64,000 nucleotides of DNA, taken from contig JAQULM010000001.1 in assembly GCA_028718605.1 (NCBI GenBank), forward strand, positions 539,101 to 603,100, read 5' to 3'. Positions 58,047-64,000 of this stretch are shown here, piece by piece. Each line of letters starts with the position of its first letter. Within the stretch, counting starts at the first letter, position 1. Both the position numbers and the translations under genes were made by a program. Source of the stretch: Patescibacteria group bacterium. GTDB lineage: Bacteria > Patescibacteria > ABY1 > UBA10025 > JAHIVO01. The notes beneath the pieces were generated by a model. It made no database searches. It saw only the letters and a program-made list of their open reading frames with translations, and was not told the DNA's origin.

Positions 58047-58394
58047 TCACCAGAAATTCCTATCAATAGCGCTGGTGATCGCCTCAAACACCGAGGTGCT
58101 CGGGACAAAGGTGACGCCATCGACCAACCTAGCCTGCGCTTGCTCAGCCTCGCTACACACGACGATAAACCGCTCGGGAGCCGAGGGTTTTACGACCGTT
58201 GGCAAATAACCAACGTCGGTCATGATCACGAGATCCGGATCACCGCCTTCACGCATCATAGGATACTGTTCAAGCGGAGTGCAGAGAACAACGGGGTGTT
58301 TCGACTCGAACACCCACTCCAGTACTGCCTGAAGCGCAGGCGGCAACGTGCCGTCACCAACGATGTAAATGAGCTTCTGGGAACCGAGTGCCAT
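58047..58394 (-). CDS. Small receiver-like or Rossmann-like hypothetical protein
   Basis: A 115-residue alpha/beta protein with a central IYIVGDGTLPPALQAVLEWV strand-loop-helix and PDLVIMTDV, a pattern like a REC domain without the full acidic pocket. It is rich in Val and Pro. The RBS AAGGAGG lies six bases before the ATG, and the gene ends with a strong terminator. It shares its stand-alone arrangement with the receiver-like gene at 52.3 kb. Function unknown. Confidence 0.6.
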   Translation of the reverse strand: MALGSQKLIYIVGDGTLPPALQAVLEWVFESKHPVVLCTPLEQYPMMREGGDPDLVIMTDVGYLPTVVKPSAPERFIVVCSEAEQAQARLVDGVTFVPSTSVFEAITSAIDRNFW

Positions 58395-58601
58395 TCGGAT
58401 CCTCCTTTCGGTTGTGAGAGTTATTGTTTTGGGCGAACAAGATCTATTTTCAAACGTGAATATTCAAGACTATTACATCTTCCGTGCTCTGTCAAGCGCC
58501 CCTGTGCAGCAGAAGCACACGGAACGCAGTCAGTGCAATAAAGGGCGATTTCTGGTAAAATACAATTAACGCGTCGTATTTAAACCATTAATGCCACACT
58601 T

Positions 58602-58826
58602 ATGCTCATTGATTTTAAAAGGCATATCGTTGACGAGGATGATATGCTCAATTACTTCTCCCATGAGGAAAAAATGGAGAAATTCTACCCGATGATGAAA
58701 AAAGCGCAGGAGAGCCACGCGAAACAGCGGTCAGAATTTAAAATCAAAGGGCGGACATACGAGTTCGTCGTTGACAAGGACGGAACTGGCAGCCTGCGGA
58801 AAAAACCGATCAAAGGTTGGTTTTAG
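58602..58826 (+). CDS. Small charged hypothetical protein
   Basis: A 74-residue basic and acidic protein (EEKMEKFYPMMKKAQESHAK, TYEFVVDKDGTGSLRKKP) with no membrane segment. A Lys/Arg-rich C-terminal half suggests a role near nucleic acid or ribosome. It is not recognised by family; a start at ATG with weak RBS. Confidence 0.55.
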   Translation: MLIDFKRHIVDEDDMLNYFSHEEKMEKFYPMMKKAQESHAKQRSEFKIKGRTYEFVVDKDGTGSLRKKPIKGWF

Positions 58827-58883
58827 TGGGTGGCATCGGATTTTTGCATCAGTGCAAGCATTCGCACCGCAGGCGGCAAGGGA

Positions 58884-58912
58884 TTGACAATTTCCGCGTT
58901 TTCCTCTATCCT
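58884..58912 (+). promoter_or_regulatory. Promoter of the 537-residue membrane protein gene
   Basis: TTGACA (58884-58889), 17-base spacer, TATCCT (58907-58912), about 40 bases before the ATG at 58954. Confidence 0.8.
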
Positions 58913-58953
58913 TATCATTTACAATTCACCGTCATAATCGACCAACCTGATAC

Positions 58954-60567
58954 GTGAAAACAATGGCCCAGCAGCTCGCACACGCAACAAAATCCCTGAC
59001 TGAGTATTTCAACCAGCCGGAACACCTCGGCGCTTTTGACGCGACAAAAATAGAATCCCGCATCAAGGTCCATGAAACTGTCGGGAAGATGGGCTTCGTA
59101 TACGAAAAGATACGGAATGCGATCGATTACCAGGAAGAGCACCTCATCAGGAAAAATGCGATCGGCAGAATGCTGAAACGGCGGATCAGGTCCCGCGAGC
59201 GCGGCCCGGTTATTGCCGAACCCTTGGTCCGAGAATTGATCCGCGCCGGCTATATCAAGAACGACACTTTTCCGACACGCCGACTGCCCGATATCGAACG
59301 CATCATCGACAAGTATATCACCCTGATACATTATGCGGTCGGCGAGCGAGACCTTTTCACGGGAAAAAGCAAAACATTTAATTGGATTGCCTCGGTCGCC
59401 GCTTTTGAGATCGAAGAGTACCTGTCGCCTTCAACCGACGAAGATGCGCTGGTAGAGGCGATGTATAAAATCATCAGGCCGAATGTCAACATCCAGCATG
59501 AGGTGCCGGACCCTGAAGACCAGGACATCCAGGTATACCTTGCCGTCCACCGAGCCTTAATCAAGTCGGATCCCTCAATGCTGCGATACCACCTGTTCCA
59601 TTACTACGTTCCGGAATGGCCAACGATGAGCTTAAACGCAATCCCTGAATTCGCGCAAAGCCTCCCCCAGCTGATCGAACACATTGAACAGCAGTATAAT
59701 AACAAATTATCGGATCGATTATTCCGCTACGCGCGAAAATTCGCGCCTCTCTTCACCATCCTCAAAGATGTGCTCAAACAGCACCGGGGCGATGCTACCG
59801 GCGTTCTTTCAGATCCGGCTCGGCTTGAAGCCGCAGTCCGTGAAGCAGCGCAGCTGCGCTACCGCCAGGCGAGCGCAAAGCTCTCCCGCGGCGTCTTCCG
59901 CAGCATTATTTACATTTTTTTGACAAAAACAATCATGGCGTTTGTTTTTGAGCTTCCCTATGAAGCGCTCTTACTCCATGAGATCAAGCTCCTGCCCCTG
60001 GCAATCAACATCATCTTCCATCCAACGCTCATGTTTTTCATCGCCACGTCGATTCGCGTTCCAGCTGAAAAAAATACGCAGCGCCTGATCAAGGGAGTTT
60101 TTGAAATCGTTTACAATCCACCCGACAAAGAGATTATTGCGGTCCGCGAGCAAACATTCAAACGCAGCACGCTACTCAATGCAATATTCTCCACCGTATA
60201 TTCCGCAGCTTTTTTTGTCACCTTCGGAGGCATTATTTGGGGCTTGCATGCACTTCACTTTAGTCTTGTCAGTGGCATACTCTTCATCTTCTTCCTGTGC
60301 GTCATCAGTTTCTTCGGCTTGCGGCTGCGGGATAATGCAAAAGAACTCGTTATTGTATCTTCTAAAGATAATATCTTAATGCTTGTCTTCGAATTCTTTA
60401 CCCTCCCGATTCTCCGGGCAGGGCGTTGGATTGCTCGCAAGACATCAAAAGTAAACGTATTCATGTTTCTCATGGATTTTATCATTGAAGCTCCTTTCAA
60501 GATCCTTGTCGAAACGATAGAAGACTGGCTGGCATTCACGCGCCAGAAACGTGACGAGCTTATATAA
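58954..60567 (+). CDS. Large membrane protein, conserved in CPR (unnamed)
   Basis: A 537-residue protein. The first 310 residues are soluble and helical (RIKVHETVGKMGFVYEKIR, SLNAIPEFAQSLPQLIEHI), and the C-terminal 230 residues hold about five membrane helices (IYIFLTKTIMAFVFELPYEALLL, FHPTLMFFIATSIRV, TVYSAAFFVTFGGIIWGL, ILFIFFLCVISFFGL). I believe CPR genomes contain related proteins, but no name is attached and I have not checked. The C-terminal RAGRWIARKTSKVNVFMFLMDFII is basic and amphipathic. No catalytic motifs seen. Confidence 0.6.
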   Translation: MKTMAQQLAHATKSLTEYFNQPEHLGAFDATKIESRIKVHETVGKMGFVYEKIRNAIDYQEEHLIRKNAIGRMLKRRIRSRERGPVIAEPLVRELIRAGYIKNDTFPTRRLPDIERIIDKYITLIHYAVGERDLFTGKSKTFNWIASVAAFEIEEYLSPSTDEDALVEAMYKIIRPNVNIQHEVPDPEDQDIQVYLAVHRALIKSDPSMLRYHLFHYYVPEWPTMSLNAIPEFAQSLPQLIEHIEQQYNNKLSDRLFRYARKFAPLFTILKDVLKQHRGDATGVLSDPARLEAAVREAAQLRYRQASAKLSRGVFRSIIYIFLTKTIMAFVFELPYEALLLHEIKLLPLAINIIFHPTLMFFIATSIRVPAEKNTQRLIKGVFEIVYNPPDKEIIAVREQTFKRSTLLNAIFSTVYSAAFFVTFGGIIWGLHALHFSLVSGILFIFFLCVISFFGLRLRDNAKELVIVSSKDNILMLVFEFFTLPILRAGRWIARKTSKVNVFMFLMDFIIEAPFKILVETIEDWLAFTRQKRDELI

Positions 60568-60580
60568 TACCTACAAATAA

Positions 60581-60610
60581 AAAATTCCCCCGTACAACCG
60601 GGGGAATTTT
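60581..60610. terminator. Bidirectional terminator
   Basis: TTCCCCC and GGGGGAA with flanking AAAA and TTTT form an 11-bp stem around a short loop. It lies between convergent genes and can serve both. Confidence 0.95.
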
Positions 60611-60629
60611 AAAATACCAATACCTCTGC

Positions 60630-61139
60630 CTATCGCGTCACGGTGATGTCTACGTCCAATTCAGGTACGCACGCGCCAACGGTCACACGGCCTGTCGTGC
60701 CGTCTTTCATGACATAGTAATCCGTCAATGATCCGTTATCTCGCTGCGGATCGTAGGGGATTGAGGTCAGATATAACTCGCCGCCAGCACCGACAAGGGA
60801 TGACGTAAGATTCAAGCAAGCTGCCAGGGTTGCCCCGCCTGCTCCAGTGCATGCGTCACATCCACTACCAGCCGTCCCGAGCATATACCACTGGTCGTCA
60901 ACAACAGATGCTGGAATGTTCCCATTGTTATCAACGGCGTACTGATGGATGGCATTCAAAATCGCATTCACATCATTCCATCGCTGGGCATTTCGGGCTT
61001 GTGCGAATTGGCGCCCTGGGTTGATTGCGACAATGACGATCGCCGCAAGAATACCAATAATGCCGATGACGACCAAAAGCTCGAGCAGGGTAAACCCTGT
61101 GCGGCTTCGGGCAGATCGCGTTCGTGTGAGTCGTTTCAT
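60630..61139 (-). CDS. Type IV major pilin-like (prepilin) protein
   Basis: A 169-residue prepilin. After a basic leader (MKRLTRTRSARSR) the cleavage site TGFTLLELLVVIGIIGILAAIVIVAINP is that of type IV pilin (Gly-Phe, Glu at +5). The exposed domain has pairs of Cys (SGCDACTG, NLTSSLVG) and a YYVMKDGTTG segment usual for the G-type C-terminal region. AAGGAG precedes the ATG. It heads the 60.6-64 kb pilus set, next to pilM. Confidence 0.9.
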   Translation of the reverse strand: MKRLTRTRSARSRTGFTLLELLVVIGIIGILAAIVIVAINPGRQFAQARNAQRWNDVNAILNAIHQYAVDNNGNIPASVVDDQWYMLGTAGSGCDACTGAGGATLAACLNLTSSLVGAGGELYLTSIPYDPQRDNGSLTDYYVMKDGTTGRVTVGACVPELDVDITVTR

Positions 61140-61247
61140 ACGTATCGTCTCCTTACTATGGCTTCTTTTTAAAAAAGCCGTGAAAAAATTTTTAGCCTTG
61201 CATGTACGAAGTATACCACACAAAACATCTCCCGACAAGAGATGGGG

Positions 61248-62573
61248 CTACTCAGCTACCGTCTGCGATGTTTGGTAATTGGTTGAATAGAATTTTATAA
61301 GCGGCTCATCGCCCCCCTTGCTCATAAGCAAAATGACCACAAATATGGCAATTAAGAGGACGAATGTGCCTATCAAAATAAATATCCGCTTGCTGTGCGG
61401 GGGCCTGCCGGTCCCCCCCGATGCCTGTTTGCCTGCTGCTGGCTTCGGAAGTGCTGCTGGCGTGCTGACGGTATAGGCATGATGGTCTTCCTTATGCGCA
61501 AGAAGGTTGTTCCGATTCTCCGATGAATTATCCTCCCGAAAACCATACCGGGCGAGCCCGACAACGGTCGCGTATAAAACGGGGTGTTCGATGCGAAGCG
61601 GCTTCGGTGCACCGGAGCGGAAACTCCTGAACGGATCTCCCGATTCGACGGGCACATCGAACTTTTTTTGCAGATACGCTTGGAATCCAGGGACGAGGCT
61701 CGTTCCGCCGCACGTGATAAGCCGGTTGACGACTCTACCGGTTCGCCGCTGGCAGTACTCCTGGGCTTTTGTTACAAGCGCCGCAATATCCTCCATCGGC
61801 ACACGGAGCGCATTATATACTGCTTCCGCCTCAGAGGCGCTGCCGCCCGCTAACCCTACGGCCCGTTTTAGCTCATTCGCCCGTGCCATATCGACGTTCA
61901 ATGAACGCACGAGCGCTGCGGTAAACGCGTCACCGGCCGACCGCGTGCTCCCTGAAAAACGTAGCCCCTGTTTATCAACAATTGTGACCGTCGTATACCG
62001 CGCGCCGGCATCGACAATGCACACGCCCGCACCAGCACCCTCCGGAACGAACGCGCGAGCGAGCGCGAGGGATTCCGGCTCTACCGCGAGCGGACGCAAG
62101 CCGGCCTCCTCGACGACGGACCGATAATCATCAATCGCGTATTTAAACCCGGCAACATACAACACGTCCTGGTTGTCCGCCCGTCGCTCAAGTATATGGT
62201 AATCGTGGTATACCTGGTCAAAAGTAACCGGAATTGTTGCCTCCGCTTCGTACTGGATTGATTCTCCGATATTTTCTGGCGAGATCACCGAGGGAAGCTG
62301 GAACACGTGGATAAATGTCTTTGATTCGGGAATGGACAGAACGACATCCCTCGTCTTGATCGGCCGGGGCTGTGCACTCGCGAGCACCCCCTGGATTGCC
62401 TCGATAAGCGCGTCCCGTCTCAGCACGCGGCCGTCCTCAACGATGCCGCTCGCGAGCTTGACGCGACCGTACGCAGCGACTGATAGTGAATCAAAACGCC
62501 GCCGAAGCTCCAAAGCCTCGATGGAATGGTCGGCGATATCAAGCCCAAACGATCGTTGTGATAAAAATTTCAT
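61248..62573 (-). CDS. pilM: Type IV pilus assembly protein PilM
   Basis: A 441-residue protein with an actin-like PilM/FtsA fold: FGLDIADHSIEALELRR, then VLSIPESKTFIHVFQLP, VCIVDAGARYTTVTIVDKQG (phosphate loop) and VNRLITCGGTSLVPGFQAYL. A C-terminal membrane helix (RIFILIGTFVLLIAIFVVILL) is fused after a linker, unlike classic PilM, where PilN carries it. It probably couples the cytoplasmic ring to the inner-membrane platform, with part of PilN's role. The start is ATG (MKFLSQRSFGLD). Confidence 0.9.
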   Translation of the reverse strand: MKFLSQRSFGLDIADHSIEALELRRRFDSLSVAAYGRVKLASGIVEDGRVLRRDALIEAIQGVLASAQPRPIKTRDVVLSIPESKTFIHVFQLPSVISPENIGESIQYEAEATIPVTFDQVYHDYHILERRADNQDVLYVAGFKYAIDDYRSVVEEAGLRPLAVEPESLALARAFVPEGAGAGVCIVDAGARYTTVTIVDKQGLRFSGSTRSAGDAFTAALVRSLNVDMARANELKRAVGLAGGSASEAEAVYNALRVPMEDIAALVTKAQEYCQRRTGRVVNRLITCGGTSLVPGFQAYLQKKFDVPVESGDPFRSFRSGAPKPLRIEHPVLYATVVGLARYGFREDNSSENRNNLLAHKEDHHAYTVSTPAALPKPAAGKQASGGTGRPPHSKRIFILIGTFVLLIAIFVVILLMSKGGDEPLIKFYSTNYQTSQTVAE

Positions 62574-62603
62574 ACTCTTCTTTTTAGGAACTGCGTCTGA
62601 AAA

Positions 62604-63005
62604 TCACAGAGAGACTTCCTGCCACGATATCAGCTTCACTGATGTGCCAGAAAGGGTAATGGCACTCTCAATCTTCCGTTGCACTCCCTGAATATCGGAC
62701 GCCGCCCGTATGGTACGGTTAGGCCCATCCGCTGTCACTGTAATACTACAGGAGCCCTGCCCAACATTCAAACTGCCACCCGCATACGCACTGTCGGCAC
62801 GCAGCCGAATATACGCCTCGTGCATGCATGAATCAGCAATCGTGAAACTTTGCACCGACAGCTGTTTCTCGTACCCGGCCTGCGTTTCGCCGATCCCGAG
62901 CAGGTTTAACGCAAGGCCAATAGCAAGGGTAACGGCTACAATGATTAACACTGCAATAAGTGCGATGTACCCCCCTTGATTGTGCGAATATCTATGCATA
63001 TACAT
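62604..63005 (-). CDS. PilX-like minor pilin
   Basis: A 133-residue protein with an N-terminal helix (GGYIALIAVLIIVAVTLAIGLAL) lacking the FTLxE motif, and the typical PilX-like AGYEKQLSVQSFTIADSCMHEAY (part shown). It precedes pilM in transcription order. It is coupled to the upstream prepilin gene by a one-base overlap (stop and start share 63005). Confidence 0.8.
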   Translation of the reverse strand: MYMHRYSHNQGGYIALIAVLIIVAVTLAIGLALNLLGIGETQAGYEKQLSVQSFTIADSCMHEAYIRLRADSAYAGGSLNVGQGSCSITVTADGPNRTIRAASDIQGVQRKIESAITLSGTSVKLISWQEVSL

Positions 63006-63526
63006 TATTCATTCCGGAGCTCAATGGTGGAAGAGAAGGTGCCCGAATACTCCCATTCCTGGCGGTCACCGGGATTCCGATGCTCAATCGTGAGCTGGAC
63101 TTCGACATTGTGCGTTTTTCCATTTGCCGCCGAACGATTCATGAATGTTAACCCGGTTACTGCCACCACACTCGAATGCATATAAACAGGCGCACCTGCT
63201 CCTTCCTGCAAAGTAAGCTCGCCGTTACTCAGATTAAAAACCGTCGGATCGGTACTTGGATTCTGTGTGACGAGCTCCAAGCGGCTTCCCGATGCGCCGC
63301 GCGCCGGTGCGGTAATATCGGATGCCGTCCGTACGACCTGCGATATTTTTTCCATGATGAACCGCCCATTCTGCTCTACTTCCTGAACCGCAAAGGCTTT
63401 AGTCCTGCTATTAATAATTGTCCACGCAAAACTTGTCGCAGCGACCAGGATGCCCGCGACAATGGCGATATACACCATGAGCTCAATCAGCGTAAAGCCG
63501 TTTGGAGATCTACGTGTCATAATCAA
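63005..63526 (-). CDS. Prepilin-type protein
   Basis: A 173-residue prepilin with SPNGFTLIELMVYIAIVAGILVAAT and a C-terminal beta domain (RLELVTQNPSTDPTVFNL, NVEVQLTIEHRNPGD). It overlaps the large upstream gene by 17 bases and the PilX-like gene by one base, so all are one transcript. Confidence 0.88.
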   Translation of the reverse strand: MIMTRRSPNGFTLIELMVYIAIVAGILVAATSFAWTIINSRTKAFAVQEVEQNGRFIMEKISQVVRTASDITAPARGASGSRLELVTQNPSTDPTVFNLSNGELTLQEGAGAPVYMHSSVVAVTGLTFMNRSAANGKTHNVEVQLTIEHRNPGDRQEWEYSGTFSSTIELRNE

Positions 63527-64000
63527 TCATGCTATCGAATAGTGCCGGAGTCGCGAGCCCGTCCGAAGTAAAATATGCCCGATACTGCACCCAGCGGGTA
63601 CCGAGCGCGAGCGGATCCACATTGATCGTCGTGCCGGTCGACTCATAGAATGACGCGCCTGTCCCGTCCGGCCCAACCCAGTTCGCGGCAGCCAAACCAG
63701 CCTCGGTGTCGGCCGTACGGATTTGAAACGAGATGCCTGTCCCGTCCGGCTCGTCCGATGACCAGGAAAAGTAATTATACGTAGGGGCCGTACTTGACGT
63801 ATCAAACGCATCCGAATCAAATGTCCCCGCCATCGCATAGCCGGAAGCGCCAGACACAAAATACTGCACAACGACCGTATCCAGCATCACCTGCTGCGTG
63901 CCGTCAGAGGACAGGAATGCTTTGAAGAGGAGGCGCTGCGCTGCTGCGGGGAACGCGGTGATGTGGGCATTGATGTCAGAAGCGGTGTTGGAGTCTGCCG
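63510..64000 (-). CDS. Large pilus-associated protein, 3' part (starts outside the window)
   Basis: The frame is open from the stop at 63510 to the window end, giving about 162 C-terminal residues. The visible part repeats the pattern SSDEPDGTGISFQIRTADTEAG and NWVGPDGTGASFYESTGT, very like the C-terminal region of the 771-residue prepilin at 36.2-38.5 kb. It has a Gly/Thr/Asp-rich beta look. Probably another large prepilin-type adhesin at the head of the cluster. Confidence 0.75.
   Translation of the reverse strand, partial: ADSNTASDINAHITAFPAAAQRLLFKAFLSSDGTQQVMLDTVVVQYFVSGASGYAMAGTFDSDAFDTSSTAPTYNYFSWSSDEPDGTGISFQIRTADTEAGLAAANWVGPDGTGASFYESTGTTINVDPLALGTRWVQYRAYFTSDGLATPALFDSMIDYDT

Noticed and set aside
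1..64000. CRISPR array, prophage or insertion sequence
   Set aside because: No regularly spaced short repeats, phage structural genes or transposase genes were seen in the window.

Overview
The window reads as a chromosomal segment of a Patescibacteria (CPR) bacterium, most likely Parcubacteria-like. This is inferred from short, tightly packed genes, several CPR-style conserved membrane proteins, stand-alone minimal enzymes (a riboflavin kinase without an FAD synthetase domain, a lone CYTH protein), two type IV pilin clusters and many hypothetical secreted proteins. No biosynthetic operons are visible. TGA is used as a stop, so the code is standard. Taxonomy was not tested by any search. I identify 67 protein genes or gene remnants, seven tRNAs and one strong candidate structured RNA gene.

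Layout. 1-3 kb: the end of an SPFH protein, two tandem hexulose-phosphate-synthase-like genes and a secreted 3D-domain protein. 3.1-4 kb: tRNA-Cys, tRNA-Gly, a SpoU/TrmH methylase and tRNA-Leu(UAA), tightly spaced. 4-8.9 kb: a three-gene ATP-grasp / 7TM-transglutaminase-like / ligase-peptidase fusion operon. 8.9-14.1 kb (minus): riboflavin kinase, inositol monophosphatase, phosphodiesterase, MBL hydrolase, YdcF, endonuclease IV and trigger factor. 14.1-18.5 kb (minus): a lipid-type operon (CarS-like cytidylyltransferase, patatin, PaaK-like ligase, two PlsC acyltransferases). 18.5-24.9 kb: H+-pyrophosphatase, NusA, YraN, a methyltransferase, RNase HII, a ~360-nt structured RNA with its own promoter and terminator, and a CMP-kinase-like protein. 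24.9-28.2 kb: pnp, a NYN protein and rpsO. 28.4-33.8 kb: hypothetical and membrane proteins, a degenerate Xer-like recombinase, tRNA-Arg, tRNA-Lys and a lycopene-cyclase-domain protein. 34-38.5 kb: type IV pilin-like genes. 39-42 kb: cca, rluD-like and rplS. 42-42.9 kb: tRNA-Leu(GAG) and tRNA-His, each followed by a small element that repeats the tRNA 3' end. 43-49 kb: accessory genes including two frameshifted remnants and an A/T-rich ORF. 49-52.7 kb: P-type ATPase, RRM protein and a receiver-like protein. 53-57.9 kb: class III ribonucleotide reductase with a long leader, its activase, a CYTH protein and an EamA transporter. 58-64 kb: hypotheticals and a second pilus cluster with PilM.

The most interesting signals are: (i) three ~110-120 bp elements downstream of tRNA-Lys, tRNA-Leu and tRNA-His. 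Each starts with an inverted T-arm and ends with a copy of its own tRNA's T-arm and acceptor strand; two of them share a 35-bp identical core. (ii) The structured RNA at 23.8-24.2 kb. (iii) The polypeptide that joins an ATP-grasp amino-acid ligase to a DUF1704/MATCAP-type metallopeptidase. (iv) An archaeal-type CDP-lipid synthase inside a phospholipid-type operon.
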